A DNA stretch of 64,000 bases from Saccharibacillus sacchari DSM 19268. GTDB lineage: Bacteria; Bacillota; Bacilli; Paenibacillales; Paenibacillaceae. The position numbers and the translations under genes are program-made. Positions 1 through 8,666 of the stretch are shown in pieces. The notes under the pieces were generated by a model. The model did not search any database and was not told where the DNA came from. It saw only the letters and a program-made list of their open reading frames with translations. Positions within the stretch are counted from its first letter, which is position 1. Each line of letters begins with the position of its first letter. The stretch is from positions 2,151,030-2,215,029 of the forward strand of contig NZ_KK073875.1 of NCBI RefSeq assembly GCF_000585395.1. Reading direction: 5' to 3'.

Positions 1-624
1 ATTGTGACGAAAGAAGCGCCTGAGCCTCAAAGAATCGAGAACCTCGATCGGCAGCAGATTGACAACCTGCCCGTAACCATGATCGTGTCAGCTCAAACGT
101 CTGTACCAGAAAGTCTCCCGACGCCGGTAATTCCGGCAAGAAAGCTGCCTGATGCTTCCGTCACTTCCGTCGCTTCCATCATCTCGGCTGATCCAGCAGC
201 TAAGGAAAGTGTTCCGACGGAATCAGAAGTATCCGCAATCACGACTCCAATTATCCCCAATCCGGTCCGGCCGGTCGGAATTACGGACCCTTACATGGTG
301 GCTTCTATCAAAACGGCGGTAAAATTTCCAGAAACTCCGGTTGCTCCGGTTGTCGAAATACCGCAAGCTTCAATTCCAAAAAAAGTTCTTATAAACGCAA
401 CTATCAAAAATCCTACGCCCAAACCGGTGCTTGCGACTATGGTACAGCACGTTCGACATAAACCTGCCATTTCGCCTCAAGGCTTTATGAGAGCGGCAGT
501 CCACCATTCTCTCCCCGATCGCCTACCCAAAACCAGCGAAGCTTCGCCAGCTTCTCTATATATGCTCGGCATACTGTTAATCGCGCTCGGGTCTAGAATA
601 GGTAAGTCGGTTAATATAAAATAA
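1..624 (+). CDS. Proline-rich surface protein with LPxT-type wall anchor, 5' partial
   Basis: The reading frame is open to the left edge, so the N-terminus lies outside the window; the GTG at 4 is only the first possible start seen. The visible 206 residues are rich in Pro, Thr, Val and Ile, typical of an extended wall-spanning stalk. The C-terminus looks like a sortase sorting signal: LPKTS (codons 174-178, bases 523-537), a hydrophobic stretch of about 17 residues, then Arg/Lys. The fifth position is Ser rather than the usual Gly, so a non-housekeeping sortase or weak recognition is possible. A perfect inverted repeat follows. The ligand or function cannot be told from the stalk. Alternative: a protein with a simple C-terminal membrane anchor. 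Confidence 0.55.
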   Translation: MVTKEAPEPQRIENLDRQQIDNLPVTMIVSAQTSVPESLPTPVIPARKLPDASVTSVASIISADPAAKESVPTESEVSAITTPIIPNPVRPVGITDPYMVASIKTAVKFPETPVAPVVEIPQASIPKKVLINATIKNPTPKPVLATMVQHVRHKPAISPQGFMRAAVHHSLPDRLPKTSEASPASLYMLGILLIALGSRIGKSVNIK

Positions 625-659
625 AAGTGAAATAGTGCATATTTCGCTTTTTTTCATAA

Positions 660-697
660 CAGTCTACACTCTCCTTATACAGGAAAAGTGTAGACTG
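660..697 (+). terminator. Inverted repeat after the wall-anchored protein gene
   Basis: Perfect 11-bp arms CAGTCTACACT and AGTGTAGACTG with a 16-nt loop, followed by only a short T run (TTTCGTT). It lies 36 bp past the stop codon, so it probably ends that transcript. Confidence 0.6.
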
Positions 698-764
698 TTT
701 CGTTAACCGATACTTTAATTAATTAGGGTCCATACATAAACTCATGCTTTTCTGCATACAAAAA

Positions 765-789
765 AGCACCCGGTTCATCACCGGGTGCT
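765..789 (-). terminator. Rho-independent terminator of the MMPL operon
   Basis: AGCACCCGG / CCGGGTGCT arms with a 7-nt loop. The A run on the left (760-765) gives a T tract on the minus strand, so it terminates the transporter transcript ending at 821. Confidence 0.8.
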
Positions 790-820
790 TTCGTTTGCGA
801 TTTTTTTACGTGAACAATGC

Positions 821-3370
821 TTAACGCCCTCTCGCAGCCTCGGCCGCTTCCTGCGCCTTCAACTCTTCGATCAGCTTATCCCCTTCGACATCCAGGTTCG
901 GCAAGATGCGATCCAGCCATTTCGGCAGCGACCAGGCTTTGTCGCCGAACAGCGACATAACGGCCGGAACAAGCGTCATGCGGATCACGAACGCGTCGAT
1001 CAGGATGCCGATCGCCAGCGCGAAGCCGATCTGCTTGATCATGATGTCGTGCGTGAAGATGAAGCCCGCGAATACGGCGACCATGATGACCGCCGCCGCC
1101 AGTACGACGCGGCTGGCTTGGCCGTACCCATGGATCACGCTGTCGTTGCCGCGGTGTCCGTGCACGTAGGATTCGCGCATGGACGATACAAGGAACACCT
1201 GATAGTCCATCGCCAGGCCGTACAGGATGCCCGTAACCATGATCGGCATGAAGCTCAGGATTGGACCCGCCGTATCGAACGCGAACAGGTCATGCAGCCA
1301 GCCCCATTGGAACACGGCCGTCGTCAGGCCGAACGTCGCCAGGATACTGAGCAGGAAGCCGACCGTCGCCTTGATCGGCACGACGATCGAGCGGAATACC
1401 AGCAGCAGGATGATCAGCGACAGCACCACGATGATGCCGACGTAGATCGGGAATACTTCCGCCAGCTTCGCCGACATGTCGATATTGACCGCCGTAACGC
1501 CGGTAACGCCCAACTTGACGCCGTTGTCGGCGGACAATGCGGCATTTTCGTCGCGCAGCGTCGTCACCAGATCTTTCGTCGCTTCGTCGTTCGGACCCGT
1601 TTTCGGAATGACGCTGAACAGCGCCAGCTTGCCGTTCTCGCTGATGCCCAGAGGAGAAGCGACGGAGACGTTATCCACCTGCTGGATACCCTGCGTCAGC
1701 GCGCCTAACGTCTGCGGCGTTACGTCCTCGCCGTTTGCCGATTCGGCGACGATCAGCAGCGTGCCGTTGAAGCCTTCGCCGAAGCTTTTCGAGATGGCAT
1801 CATAACTTTGACGCTTGGCGGTATCCAGATCGGCCGAAGCCGCCGAAGGAATCGCAAGATCCATTTTCAAAGCCGGAATTGCCGCGACGCCGAGCACGAC
1901 GACGATTAGCAGGATTACCGGCCAACGGAATTTGATCACGCCGTGAATCCAACGTGCTTTGGACTGTTTTTGCGCGCGGGAAGCTTGGTTTGCCGCTTCT
2001 TTGTCGCGTGCTTTGCGGGAGCAGATGCGCTCGCCGATCAGGCCGAGCAGCGCCGGCAGCAGCGTGAGCGCGATCAGCACGTTCAGCAGGACCGTCACCG
2101 AAGCGACCAGAGCCATCGTGCTGAGGAATCCGATTCCGATCACGAGCAGGCCGCATAGAGCGATAATCACGGTCAGACCCGCGAAGAACACGGCGCTGCC
2201 CGCGGTTCCGATCGAACGGCTGGCCGCTTCTTTGGCACTCAGTCCTTGATCGAAGATCAGGCGGCGTTGACGGTTGATAATGAACAGCGCGTAATCGATG
2301 CCGACCGCCAGGCCGACCATCAAGGCCAGTACCGGCGTGATCGAACTCATGCTTAAGTAAGTCGAGAGCGCGTACGCGCCGCCGACCCCGATGCCGACGC
2401 CGAACAGCGCGACAACCAGCGGCAGACCCGCGCTGACTACGGAGCCGAGCGTCATGATCAGAACGATCACGGCAACGACCAGGCCGTAGACTTCATTCGT
2501 GCCGATCGGAATATCGAGCGGCAGCAGCGATTCGCTCGGAAGCGCTTGAAGACCGGTTTCGTTTGCTACGCCTTCAACCGTGCTGATGACCGATTCTTTG
2601 ACTTCGTCGGAGATCGCGGATTGCTGTACGGTAAATTGGAATTGGAACAACGCCGCGCTGCCGTCGTTGGCGATCGTTACGCCGATCACCGGCATGCCGT
2701 CGACGACAAGCTGCGTGTAAGGCGGCAGTTCCATCGAACCCGCTGCACCCTGCTGAGCAGCAGCGTCCGCCCCTGCGGCCGGATCGGTTCCGGCTGCGCC
2801 TTCCTGTGCCGCGCCCGCTCCTTGCTGGGCATCGGCATCACTTCCGGTAGCGCCGGGCTGAGCCATCTCGGCTCCCTGCTGGGCGTCCGCGTCGGTTCCG
2901 GCCTGCGTATCGTTGCCGGCTGCGCCTTCGGCCCCCTGCTGCGTCGCGGCATCGGCTCCTTGAGCCGCTCCGGCGGACGTATCGCCCATGCCCGCTGCTC
3001 CTTGAGCAGCCTGTGCTTGAGCCATCGCCTGCGCGGCCAATTCAGGCGCATTCAACACTTGGTCGAGGCCGTATACTTCATTAACGGCTTCCTGAATCGC
3101 CGCGAGACGTTCGGGCGTATTCAGGCTTTCGCCCTCGGGGGCGACGAATACGACGCTGCCCTGTCCGCCGGAAGCTTCCGGCTGAACTTCGGCCAACTGG
3201 TCGAGCACCTTTTGCGACTCCGTGCCTTCCAGCTTCATTTCCGAGCTGACGCTGACTCCGTTAATGCCGAGCATCGAGATGACAAGCGCCAGAACGACAA
3301 TCCATCCCCCAATAAACAACCAAGGTTTGCTGTATGCCGACTTGCCTAATCTGTAGAGAAATTTAGACAC
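821..3370 (-). CDS. MMPL-family RND-like membrane exporter
   Basis: An 849-residue polytopic protein with two homologous halves, each a membrane segment, a large outer loop and a five- to six-helix bundle. Recognisable motifs are GLAVGIDYALFI (about residue 353) and GLAMDYQVFL (about 715), the duplicated MMPL/SSD signatures that carry proton-coupling Asp residues. The family exports lipids, drugs or other hydrophobic compounds using the proton gradient; the substrate here is unknown. Residues about 112-212 of the first outer loop are a Gln/Gly/Ala/Asp-rich low-complexity stretch with four AQQGA-type units, unusual for the family. The gene starts 13 bp after the TetR-type gene, so the two form an operon and the pump is probably controlled by that repressor. 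Confidence 0.88.
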   Translation of the reverse strand: MSKFLYRLGKSAYSKPWLFIGGWIVVLALVISMLGINGVSVSSEMKLEGTESQKVLDQLAEVQPEASGGQGSVVFVAPEGESLNTPERLAAIQEAVNEVYGLDQVLNAPELAAQAMAQAQAAQGAAGMGDTSAGAAQGADAATQQGAEGAAGNDTQAGTDADAQQGAEMAQPGATGSDADAQQGAGAAQEGAAGTDPAAGADAAAQQGAAGSMELPPYTQLVVDGMPVIGVTIANDGSAALFQFQFTVQQSAISDEVKESVISTVEGVANETGLQALPSESLLPLDIPIGTNEVYGLVVAVIVLIMTLGSVVSAGLPLVVALFGVGIGVGGAYALSTYLSMSSITPVLALMVGLAVGIDYALFIINRQRRLIFDQGLSAKEAASRSIGTAGSAVFFAGLTVIIALCGLLVIGIGFLSTMALVASVTVLLNVLIALTLLPALLGLIGERICSRKARDKEAANQASRAQKQSKARWIHGVIKFRWPVILLIVVVLGVAAIPALKMDLAIPSAASADLDTAKRQSYDAISKSFGEGFNGTLLIVAESANGEDVTPQTLGALTQGIQQVDNVSVASPLGISENGKLALFSVIPKTGPNDEATKDLVTTLRDENAALSADNGVKLGVTGVTAVNIDMSAKLAEVFPIYVGIIVVLSLIILLLVFRSIVVPIKATVGFLLSILATFGLTTAVFQWGWLHDLFAFDTAGPILSFMPIMVTGILYGLAMDYQVFLVSSMRESYVHGHRGNDSVIHGYGQASRVVLAAAVIMVAVFAGFIFTHDIMIKQIGFALAIGILIDAFVIRMTLVPAVMSLFGDKAWSLPKWLDRILPNLDVEGDKLIEELKAQEAAEAARGR

Positions 3371-3383
3371 TTATTTTCGCTCC

Positions 3384-4016
3384 TCAAAATCCGTTTTTCA
3401 AATATCCGAACGTCATATCCAAAAATTCATCGAACGTCATCGCATCCGCTTCTTTCCGAGGTTCTTCTCCCGGAAGCTGAACCTGAATCTCTCCTTCAAG
3501 CACCGACAAGACGGCTCCGAATACGGCTCCTGCCAAAATATGCGGATAACCTTGCGCGTAGCGATCGCCGCACACCCGCTGCAACTCGATCTGAGCCGCC
3601 GCTTGAAGACGATGCAGGACGTTCAGCACATAAGGTTCCAACGTCGGGTACGACTTGGAAAGCCCGACCAGCTCGCGCAGCTTGCGCAGCAAATTGGCCG
3701 TAAAGTTCATGCGCAGCCACTGATACAACGCTTCGACGGGCGAGCCTTCCGCCGGAAGCGAATCCACTTCGCGCAGAACTTCTTCCCGCTGCTGATCCCC
3801 ATTGACGCTGCTCAACGAAACGACCGCCATCGCGACCGCTTCTTCTTTGCATGAAAAATGGTTGGCGAACGTTCTCCGCGAATAATGCGCACGCTGCACT
3901 ACATCCTCGATCGTAAAGCCGTCCAATCCTTTTTCCAACGCCAGTTCAAAAGAAGTCCGCGCCAAAACGTGCCAGGTTTCTTCCTTTTTCAGATCCCGTA
4001 GGCTTTGCTTGGTCAT
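3384..4016 (-). CDS. TetR-family transcriptional regulator
   Basis: About 210 residues. The N-terminal helix-turn-helix reads GFTIEDVVQRAHYSRRTFANHF, with the KEEAVAM segment typical of TetR proteins following. The C-terminal ligand domain is not diagnostic. I prefer the ATG at 4016 because AAAGGAGGAGGAAG sits directly upstream; an ATG 33 bases further out has no such site and would put the ribosome site inside the gene. It is first in an operon with the MMPL exporter 13 bp downstream. By analogy with TetR/efflux pairs it probably represses this operon until a pump substrate binds; that is inference. Confidence 0.87.
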   Translation of the reverse strand: MTKQSLRDLKKEETWHVLARTSFELALEKGLDGFTIEDVVQRAHYSRRTFANHFSCKEEAVAMAVVSLSSVNGDQQREEVLREVDSLPAEGSPVEALYQWLRMNFTANLLRKLRELVGLSKSYPTLEPYVLNVLHRLQAAAQIELQRVCGDRYAQGYPHILAGAVFGAVLSVLEGEIQVQLPGEEPRKEADAMTFDEFLDMTFGYLKNGF

Positions 4017-4154
4017 CTTCCTCCTCCTTTCCCTATCAAGCTCTTTCATTCATTTACTGAAACATCTGAAAATGACTATAACACTTCATTGCCCATTGTG
4101 CAACGTTTCCCATTGGGAATGGATTGAATTTTATATTTTGCGCTTTAAATAACA

Positions 4155-4193
4155 CAAAAAAACCGGAATCCCGACAAATGTCGGTCCCGGTTT
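4155..4193 (-). terminator. Terminator downstream of brnQ
   Basis: Imperfect stem AAACCGG...CCCGAC / GTCGG..CCCGGTTT. The A7 run on its left side becomes a U tract in the minus-strand RNA. It lies just past the brnQ stop. Confidence 0.7.
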
Positions 4194-4219
4194 GATCGAT
4201 ATTCCAAGCATTTTTCGAG

Positions 4220-5632
4220 TCAGTCGCCAGCCGTCGATCCTTTATCCGCGTTGACCCGCGTCGTCGTTTTCGAAGCAGAGTCGGACGAGGTTTCGCGCGC
4301 GGTCAGTCCTTCCGGTTTACCGGTAAACTTGGCTACGAGCAATCCGCCGACCCCGCCGACAATCGCAGGAAGCAGCCAACCCAGACCTACGCTGTACAGC
4401 GGCAAAATTTCGGCAAACACATGCTCGACCGCCGTCAGTTCGATCCCCGCCGCTTTGATTCCGTCGAACAAACTCACCAGGAAGGTCAGCAGCATCACGC
4501 CTTGATACACTTCTTTTCTGCCTTTGAACAGCGGGTGCAGGAACGTCAGGATCACCAGCGCAATGACCAACGGATAGAGCATCATCAGGACGGGCACGGA
4601 GACTTTGATCAGCCCGTTCAGACCGATGTTGGCCACGAGCGCGCTGAACGCCGCCAATACGACCGCGATCTTTTTATAAGACAGCTTCGGGAACAGTCCG
4701 TGGAAAAAAGTCGAGCAAGACGTAATCAGTCCGACGCAGGTCGTCATGCAGGCTACCGTGATCATCAAGCCGAGCAACACGGAGCCGTAAGCGCCGAAGT
4801 AATGCGACGATACCGCGGCCAGCACGTCGGCGCCGTTGCCGAGCACGCCCAGCTTGCCGACGCTCGATGCGCCCATGTAGGCCAGCGACGTATAGATGAA
4901 GGCCAGCAGCACAGCGGCGATCAGAATCGCTTTGGCGCAGGCGCTCATCAGAGCCCCGCGTCCTTCTACGCCCCGGTCTTTCAACGCGCCGACGATGATG
5001 ATCCCGAAGATGACCGCAGCCAGCGCGTCCAGCGTAAGATATCCTTCCTGGAATCCTTTGAAAAAGGCGTTCGCCGCGTAGCTCGCATCCGGTGCTTCGA
5101 ATTTCGCGATCGGATAGATCAACGCAGCGGCGACAAGCACCCCGATAAAGGTCAGCTTAAGCGGCGTCAGCACCCGACCCACGACGTCGATGATCCGCGT
5201 CGGATTCAGCGACAGCAAGCAGGCGATGCCGAAAAAGATAATCGTGAAGATCGCCAGCGCCAGATGATGCGAATCGGCGGCGGGCAGCAGCGGCTTGACG
5301 CCGATCTCGAACGAGACGCTACCGGTTCTCGGCATGGCGAAGAACGGACCGATCGCCAGGTAAAGCACAACGGTGAAAATAAGTCCGAACGTCGGGTTGA
5401 CGCGATTGGACATCCCCCGCAGATCGCGTTCGCCCGAGAATACGAAGGAAGCGACGGCGATCAGCGGCAGACCGACCCCGGTTACGAGGAAGCCCGCGTT
5501 GGCGGACCAGACGTTCGATCCGGCCATCTGGCCGAGCATCGGCGGGAAGATCAGGTTGCCTGCTCCGAAGAACAGGGCGAACAGCATGGCACCGAGTATG
5601 ATGACGAACGACAAAGGCGCTTTTTTCGACAT
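4220..5632 (-). CDS. brnQ: Branched-chain amino acid carrier (LIVCS family)
   Basis: A 470-residue integral membrane protein with about 12 hydrophobic segments. The N-terminus contains the LIVCS signature FGAGNLIFPPMLGQ, and the LLSLNPTRIIDVVGRVLTPLKL segment is also characteristic. The family imports Leu, Ile and Val with Na+ or H+. The last 30 residues are a polar cytoplasmic tail rich in Ser/Thr. A ribosome site (GGAGG) precedes the ATG on the minus strand. The gene follows a GntR/FCD regulator on the same strand, 138 bp apart, which may regulate it. I looked for a T-box or other leader upstream and did not see one. Confidence 0.93.
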   Translation of the reverse strand: MSKKAPLSFVIILGAMLFALFFGAGNLIFPPMLGQMAGSNVWSANAGFLVTGVGLPLIAVASFVFSGERDLRGMSNRVNPTFGLIFTVVLYLAIGPFFAMPRTGSVSFEIGVKPLLPAADSHHLALAIFTIIFFGIACLLSLNPTRIIDVVGRVLTPLKLTFIGVLVAAALIYPIAKFEAPDASYAANAFFKGFQEGYLTLDALAAVIFGIIIVGALKDRGVEGRGALMSACAKAILIAAVLLAFIYTSLAYMGASSVGKLGVLGNGADVLAAVSSHYFGAYGSVLLGLMITVACMTTCVGLITSCSTFFHGLFPKLSYKKIAVVLAAFSALVANIGLNGLIKVSVPVLMMLYPLVIALVILTFLHPLFKGRKEVYQGVMLLTFLVSLFDGIKAAGIELTAVEHVFAEILPLYSVGLGWLLPAIVGGVGGLLVAKFTGKPEGLTARETSSDSASKTTTRVNADKGSTAGD

Positions 5633-5770
5633 AATGATAAATCCTCCAGTTGTAAAACCCGATGCGTAGGCTGAGTGCGATGAATGCAGTCGACATACCA
5701 GGGAATCTAAGTGTGGCGGGCGACGCCTTCGCGTACACGCCCTAATGCGATAAAGGTAACAGGCAAGCGA

Positions 5771-6439
5771 TTAACGAGTCGATTCGGACTTCGCATGATA
5801 AATGTCGACGGCGCGCAGCCAATTTCGACGGGAAATCAGTCTCGCTTCCTCGCTGTCGCCTCGTTCGAAAGCCTGAAGCAGCAATTCGTGATCCTCGATC
5901 GAATCCTGCGTCAGAATGATCGAGTTATGGAAAAACAAACGGCGAACATGCGCCTGGAACATGGAGAGGGTATTGGAAATGTACGAATTCTCCGTCAGTT
6001 CGACGATCGCGCCGTGAAATTCTTCATCAAGTTTCAGCGCATAGGCGGTGTCGCCTTTGCTTAATGCTTCGCCGAACTCGGCATTGAGCCGACGCAGCTC
6101 TTCGATCTGCTCGGGTACGATCGTCGTAGCCACAAGCTCGGAAGCCAATGATTGCAAAGCGGCAAGCGGCGGCAGAATCTTGGTGATGTCTTCTCCGTCC
6201 ACCTCGGTCACCTGCGTGGACACGCCCGGATTCATCTCGACGAAGCCTTCGGCGTTCAGGAGTTGAAGCGCTTCGCGGACCGGCGTACGGCTTACTCCGA
6301 GCGCGCCCGCAAGCTCCGCATCGTTTAACTTTTCCCCCGGCCTCAACGTTCCGTCGATGATCCATTCCTGCAATTGCTGGAAGGCGCGCTGTTTCGCCGA
6401 GAGTCGGTTGGGTGTGGAAAATCCTGCTGGAATCGGCAT
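5771..6439 (-). CDS. GntR-family regulator with FCD domain
   Basis: A 222-residue FadR-subfamily regulator. The winged-helix part spans about residues 10-75 (LRPGEKLNDAELAGALGVSR then TPVREALQLLNAEGFVE), followed by an all-helical FCD domain with Asp/His positions that usually bind a metal and a small carboxylate. I start at the ATG at 6439, preceded by AAGGAGGACGTT; the open frame runs further upstream but only into a repeat element. Its own upstream control region is interrupted by that 164-bp MITE-like repeat; two palindromes beyond it (6625-6636, 6670-6683) could be its original operators. It may control brnQ downstream; this is inference from position. Confidence 0.88.
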   Translation of the reverse strand: MPIPAGFSTPNRLSAKQRAFQQLQEWIIDGTLRPGEKLNDAELAGALGVSRTPVREALQLLNAEGFVEMNPGVSTQVTEVDGEDITKILPPLAALQSLASELVATTIVPEQIEELRRLNAEFGEALSKGDTAYALKLDEEFHGAIVELTENSYISNTLSMFQAHVRRLFFHNSIILTQDSIEDHELLLQAFERGDSEEARLISRRNWLRAVDIYHAKSESTR

Positions 6440-6457
6440 AACGTCCTCCTTCAAATC

Positions 6458-6621
6458 TAGGGCGTGTCTTAAAACTCCGATGAAAGCAGATTTTGCCGAA
6501 TTTTTGTGTTCAGCAAGGAACTTTTTCGAAGTCGTGCCGGGGCACGTCAAGAAACAGTGACGCCGCGGAGCGCGAAAAGGCGGTAAAATCTGTACATCGT
6601 TGAGTTTTAAGACACGACCTA
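6458..6621. mobile_element. MITE-like repeat with TAGGGCGTGTC ends (copy 1)
   Basis: A 164-bp element with near-perfect inverted ends of about 20 bp (TAGGGCGTGTCTTAAAACTC and its complement with one mismatch) and TA at each edge, as expected for a TA target duplication. The inner sequence aligns by eye with 47487-47688 over about 80 bp (shared features: GCAGATT, GGCAAGGAA-like, GTGCCGGGGCA, GTCAAG, TGACGC). It encodes nothing of its own. It lies immediately upstream of the GntR gene. Confidence 0.7.
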
Positions 6622-6624
6622 ACA

Positions 6625-6683
6625 TTGTCATGACAAGATTCGTTCATTATAGACCTTCAAAAACCTTCATGCAATATATTGCA
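6625..6683. promoter_or_regulatory. Two palindromes in the gntR/swim divergent region
   Basis: TTGTCATGACAA (6625-6636) and TGCAATATATTGCA (6670-6683) are both perfect dyads between the GntR/FCD gene and the divergent SWIM gene. FCD-type GntR proteins commonly bind short dyads of this kind, so either could be an operator. A TATAAT box lies at 6872-6877 ahead of the SWIM gene. Binding is inferred, not shown. Confidence 0.35.
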
Positions 6684-6932
6684 TACGTTTTCGGAAAAAT
6701 TTTATATCCGCGTCAGGCGTACATGGTGTTCGGAATCGTTTTCGAGAACCTTGATTCTACGTCCTCCGCTGGCAGAAGCGTCCGCGGTATAGCGCTTATA
6801 TTCCGGGATGCGCTTTTCGACGGCAAAAAATCGCGTGCGCTGGCCGGGTACAGACGTTCGCTTATGCGTGTTATAATAGGCGGACATTGCAATCACTGCC
6901 CTTACGGGAGAAGAACGGGAGACGATAACGGA

Positions 6933-8666
6933 ATGGACGGAAATATAGCATTCACCGACGAACAATGGAATACGCTCGTGCAGGGAGTCGCGGAAGCTTA
7001 TGACGACCTGACGTTGAAAAAAGGCTTTATGCTCGAACGGATCGGGAGCATTCAGCAGTTGTCCCTGACCGAAGAGCGGCGGCTCGAAGCCGAGGTCAAA
7101 GATAACGACGGCATCCGCCGTGTCGAGCTGGCGTTGGACTTTCCCGCCGGAGGCAGCTGCGACTGCACGGACCGGAAGCCCTGCCGCCACCAGGCCGCTG
7201 CCCTGATGAAGCTGGCCCGGCTGTACGGGCGCCCGGTCTCTGCGCTGGCCAATGCGAGCGCCGCGGCCGCCGCTTCCGCCAAAGCCGCTGATCCCTCGAA
7301 AGAAGGTTTACCCGCGTTGGGAAAAGCAGCACGCAGGCAGACCGATTCCGCCTCGCCGCCAAATTCGACCTCGGATTCCGCGGCGGGTTCCGATGCGGGA
7401 CACCCGACCGATCGCTCGGCAAGCCGCGCCGCCACCGAGGAAGAACAAGCCAAAGAAGCCAGCATCGAGCAAGCGTCGGTGCTCGCCGCTTCCGGCATTT
7501 CCGCTTGGCATCGTCGCTTCGAACAAGCGGCTGCGGCATTGGCCGGACGTACCCGCAATCCGAAGTTCGCGGAGCTGACACTAGCCAAAATTTTCGAAGA
7601 ACTGCCGCCTTTTCGCCCGGGAATCGAGCAGTTGTATCGCTTGAATGCGCATCTGTTCGTTTTAAAAACAATGATCGCGTCCTCGACCGGATATTACGCG
7701 CATCTGGCTGTATCCGACACGGCCGCCGCGATGAAGGAATGTCTCACCGCACCGCTGACCGATCGAGATGATGCCCAGGTCAAGGAACGCTTGAGCGAGA
7801 CGGTCGGGCTGACGCGGCGGCAGATGCTGACCGAAGACCGCGAACAAAGCGCTTTTTCGCAGGCTTATTATTCGCTGCTTCATCACTGGGCCGCTCCTTC
7901 GCAAGAAACAAGTCCGGCAGAACGCGACGACGTCTACGAGTCCGAGCTTCAATATTTAATGGATGAAGAGCGCGAGCTCGGACGTTCCTTGAACCGGCAG
8001 GCCTGGCTCGGAGCCAACGCCTGGAGCCGCTTCTGCCTGAAGCAGGACGAGAAAGCCGAAACCCTGCTGAACGAAGCGGCGGACAAACCTTATTTTTCGC
8101 TCAAAAAACTGCCCGACTTCCTTTCTACGCTCGAAGAAAACGGAGAATGGGATCGGCTGCTCGTCTGGTTGGAGACGTTCGGCCCTTTATTGGAACGCGC
8201 GCGTGCCGGCCTGACCGATTACGGACGATTATGGGACGAGATGCTGGCACAGCGGCCCGAGGCCGAAGAGATCATGTGGAAAACGCTCGGCGGCATGCTG
8301 CCGTACGCGTCGGACTTTTACGAAGCCAAGCTGCTGGAACGGGAACGTTGGGACGATTGGATGGACTTTCAACTGGCGACGGGCGCCGAGCCTTCCAACT
8401 TCAAAGTAACGGACCTCGCGCCGATCGAAAAAAACGCGCCCGAACTGCTGCTGCCTTTTTACCATCAGGCGGTCGAGCGGTTCGTGGAGCAGCGCAACCG
8501 CGACGGCTACAAGCGTGCGGCGAAACTGCTCAAGCGGCTGGAGAAATTATATAAAAAAACGAAGCGCGAAGAGCGTTGGGACGTGTTTATGGCGGGTTTT
8601 AACGCTAGGTACGGACGGCTGCGCGCGCTTCAAGAAGAATTGAAGAAAGGAAAGCTGATGCTATGA
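6933..8666 (+). CDS. SWIM zinc-finger protein (YwqB-like)
   Basis: A 577-residue protein carrying a SWIM finger near the N-terminus: CDCTDRKPCRH (about residues 76-90) gives the CxC...CxH zinc ligands. A linker of about 100 residues rich in Ala/Ser/Pro follows, then a helical region with no recognised domain. SWIM domains bind DNA or protein. In Bacillus, ywqB and the SNF2 helicase gene ywqA form the same pair. The ATG at 6933 is preferred; the upstream open frame runs into the MITE-like repeat. The stop codon overlaps the helicase start (ATGA at 8663-8666), so the two are translationally coupled and probably act together. Confidence 0.82.
   Translation: MDGNIAFTDEQWNTLVQGVAEAYDDLTLKKGFMLERIGSIQQLSLTEERRLEAEVKDNDGIRRVELALDFPAGGSCDCTDRKPCRHQAAALMKLARLYGRPVSALANASAAAAASAKAADPSKEGLPALGKAARRQTDSASPPNSTSDSAAGSDAGHPTDRSASRAATEEEQAKEASIEQASVLAASGISAWHRRFEQAAAALAGRTRNPKFAELTLAKIFEELPPFRPGIEQLYRLNAHLFVLKTMIASSTGYYAHLAVSDTAAAMKECLTAPLTDRDDAQVKERLSETVGLTRRQMLTEDREQSAFSQAYYSLLHHWAAPSQETSPAERDDVYESELQYLMDEERELGRSLNRQAWLGANAWSRFCLKQDEKAETLLNEAADKPYFSLKKLPDFLSTLEENGEWDRLLVWLETFGPLLERARAGLTDYGRLWDEMLAQRPEAEEIMWKTLGGMLPYASDFYEAKLLERERWDDWMDFQLATGAEPSNFKVTDLAPIEKNAPELLLPFYHQAVERFVEQRNRDGYKRAAKLLKRLEKLYKKTKREERWDVFMAGFNARYGRLRALQEELKKGKLML

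Noticed and set aside
5650-5760. Another copy of the TAGGGCGTGTC element (GCGTACACGCCCTAA at 5731-5745)
   Set aside because: Only one end is recognisable and the internal block is not convincing, so it is not listed as a feature.
5633-5770. T-box leader for brnQ
   Set aside because: No specifier-loop AGNGA motif or antiterminator TGGNACCGCG was visible.
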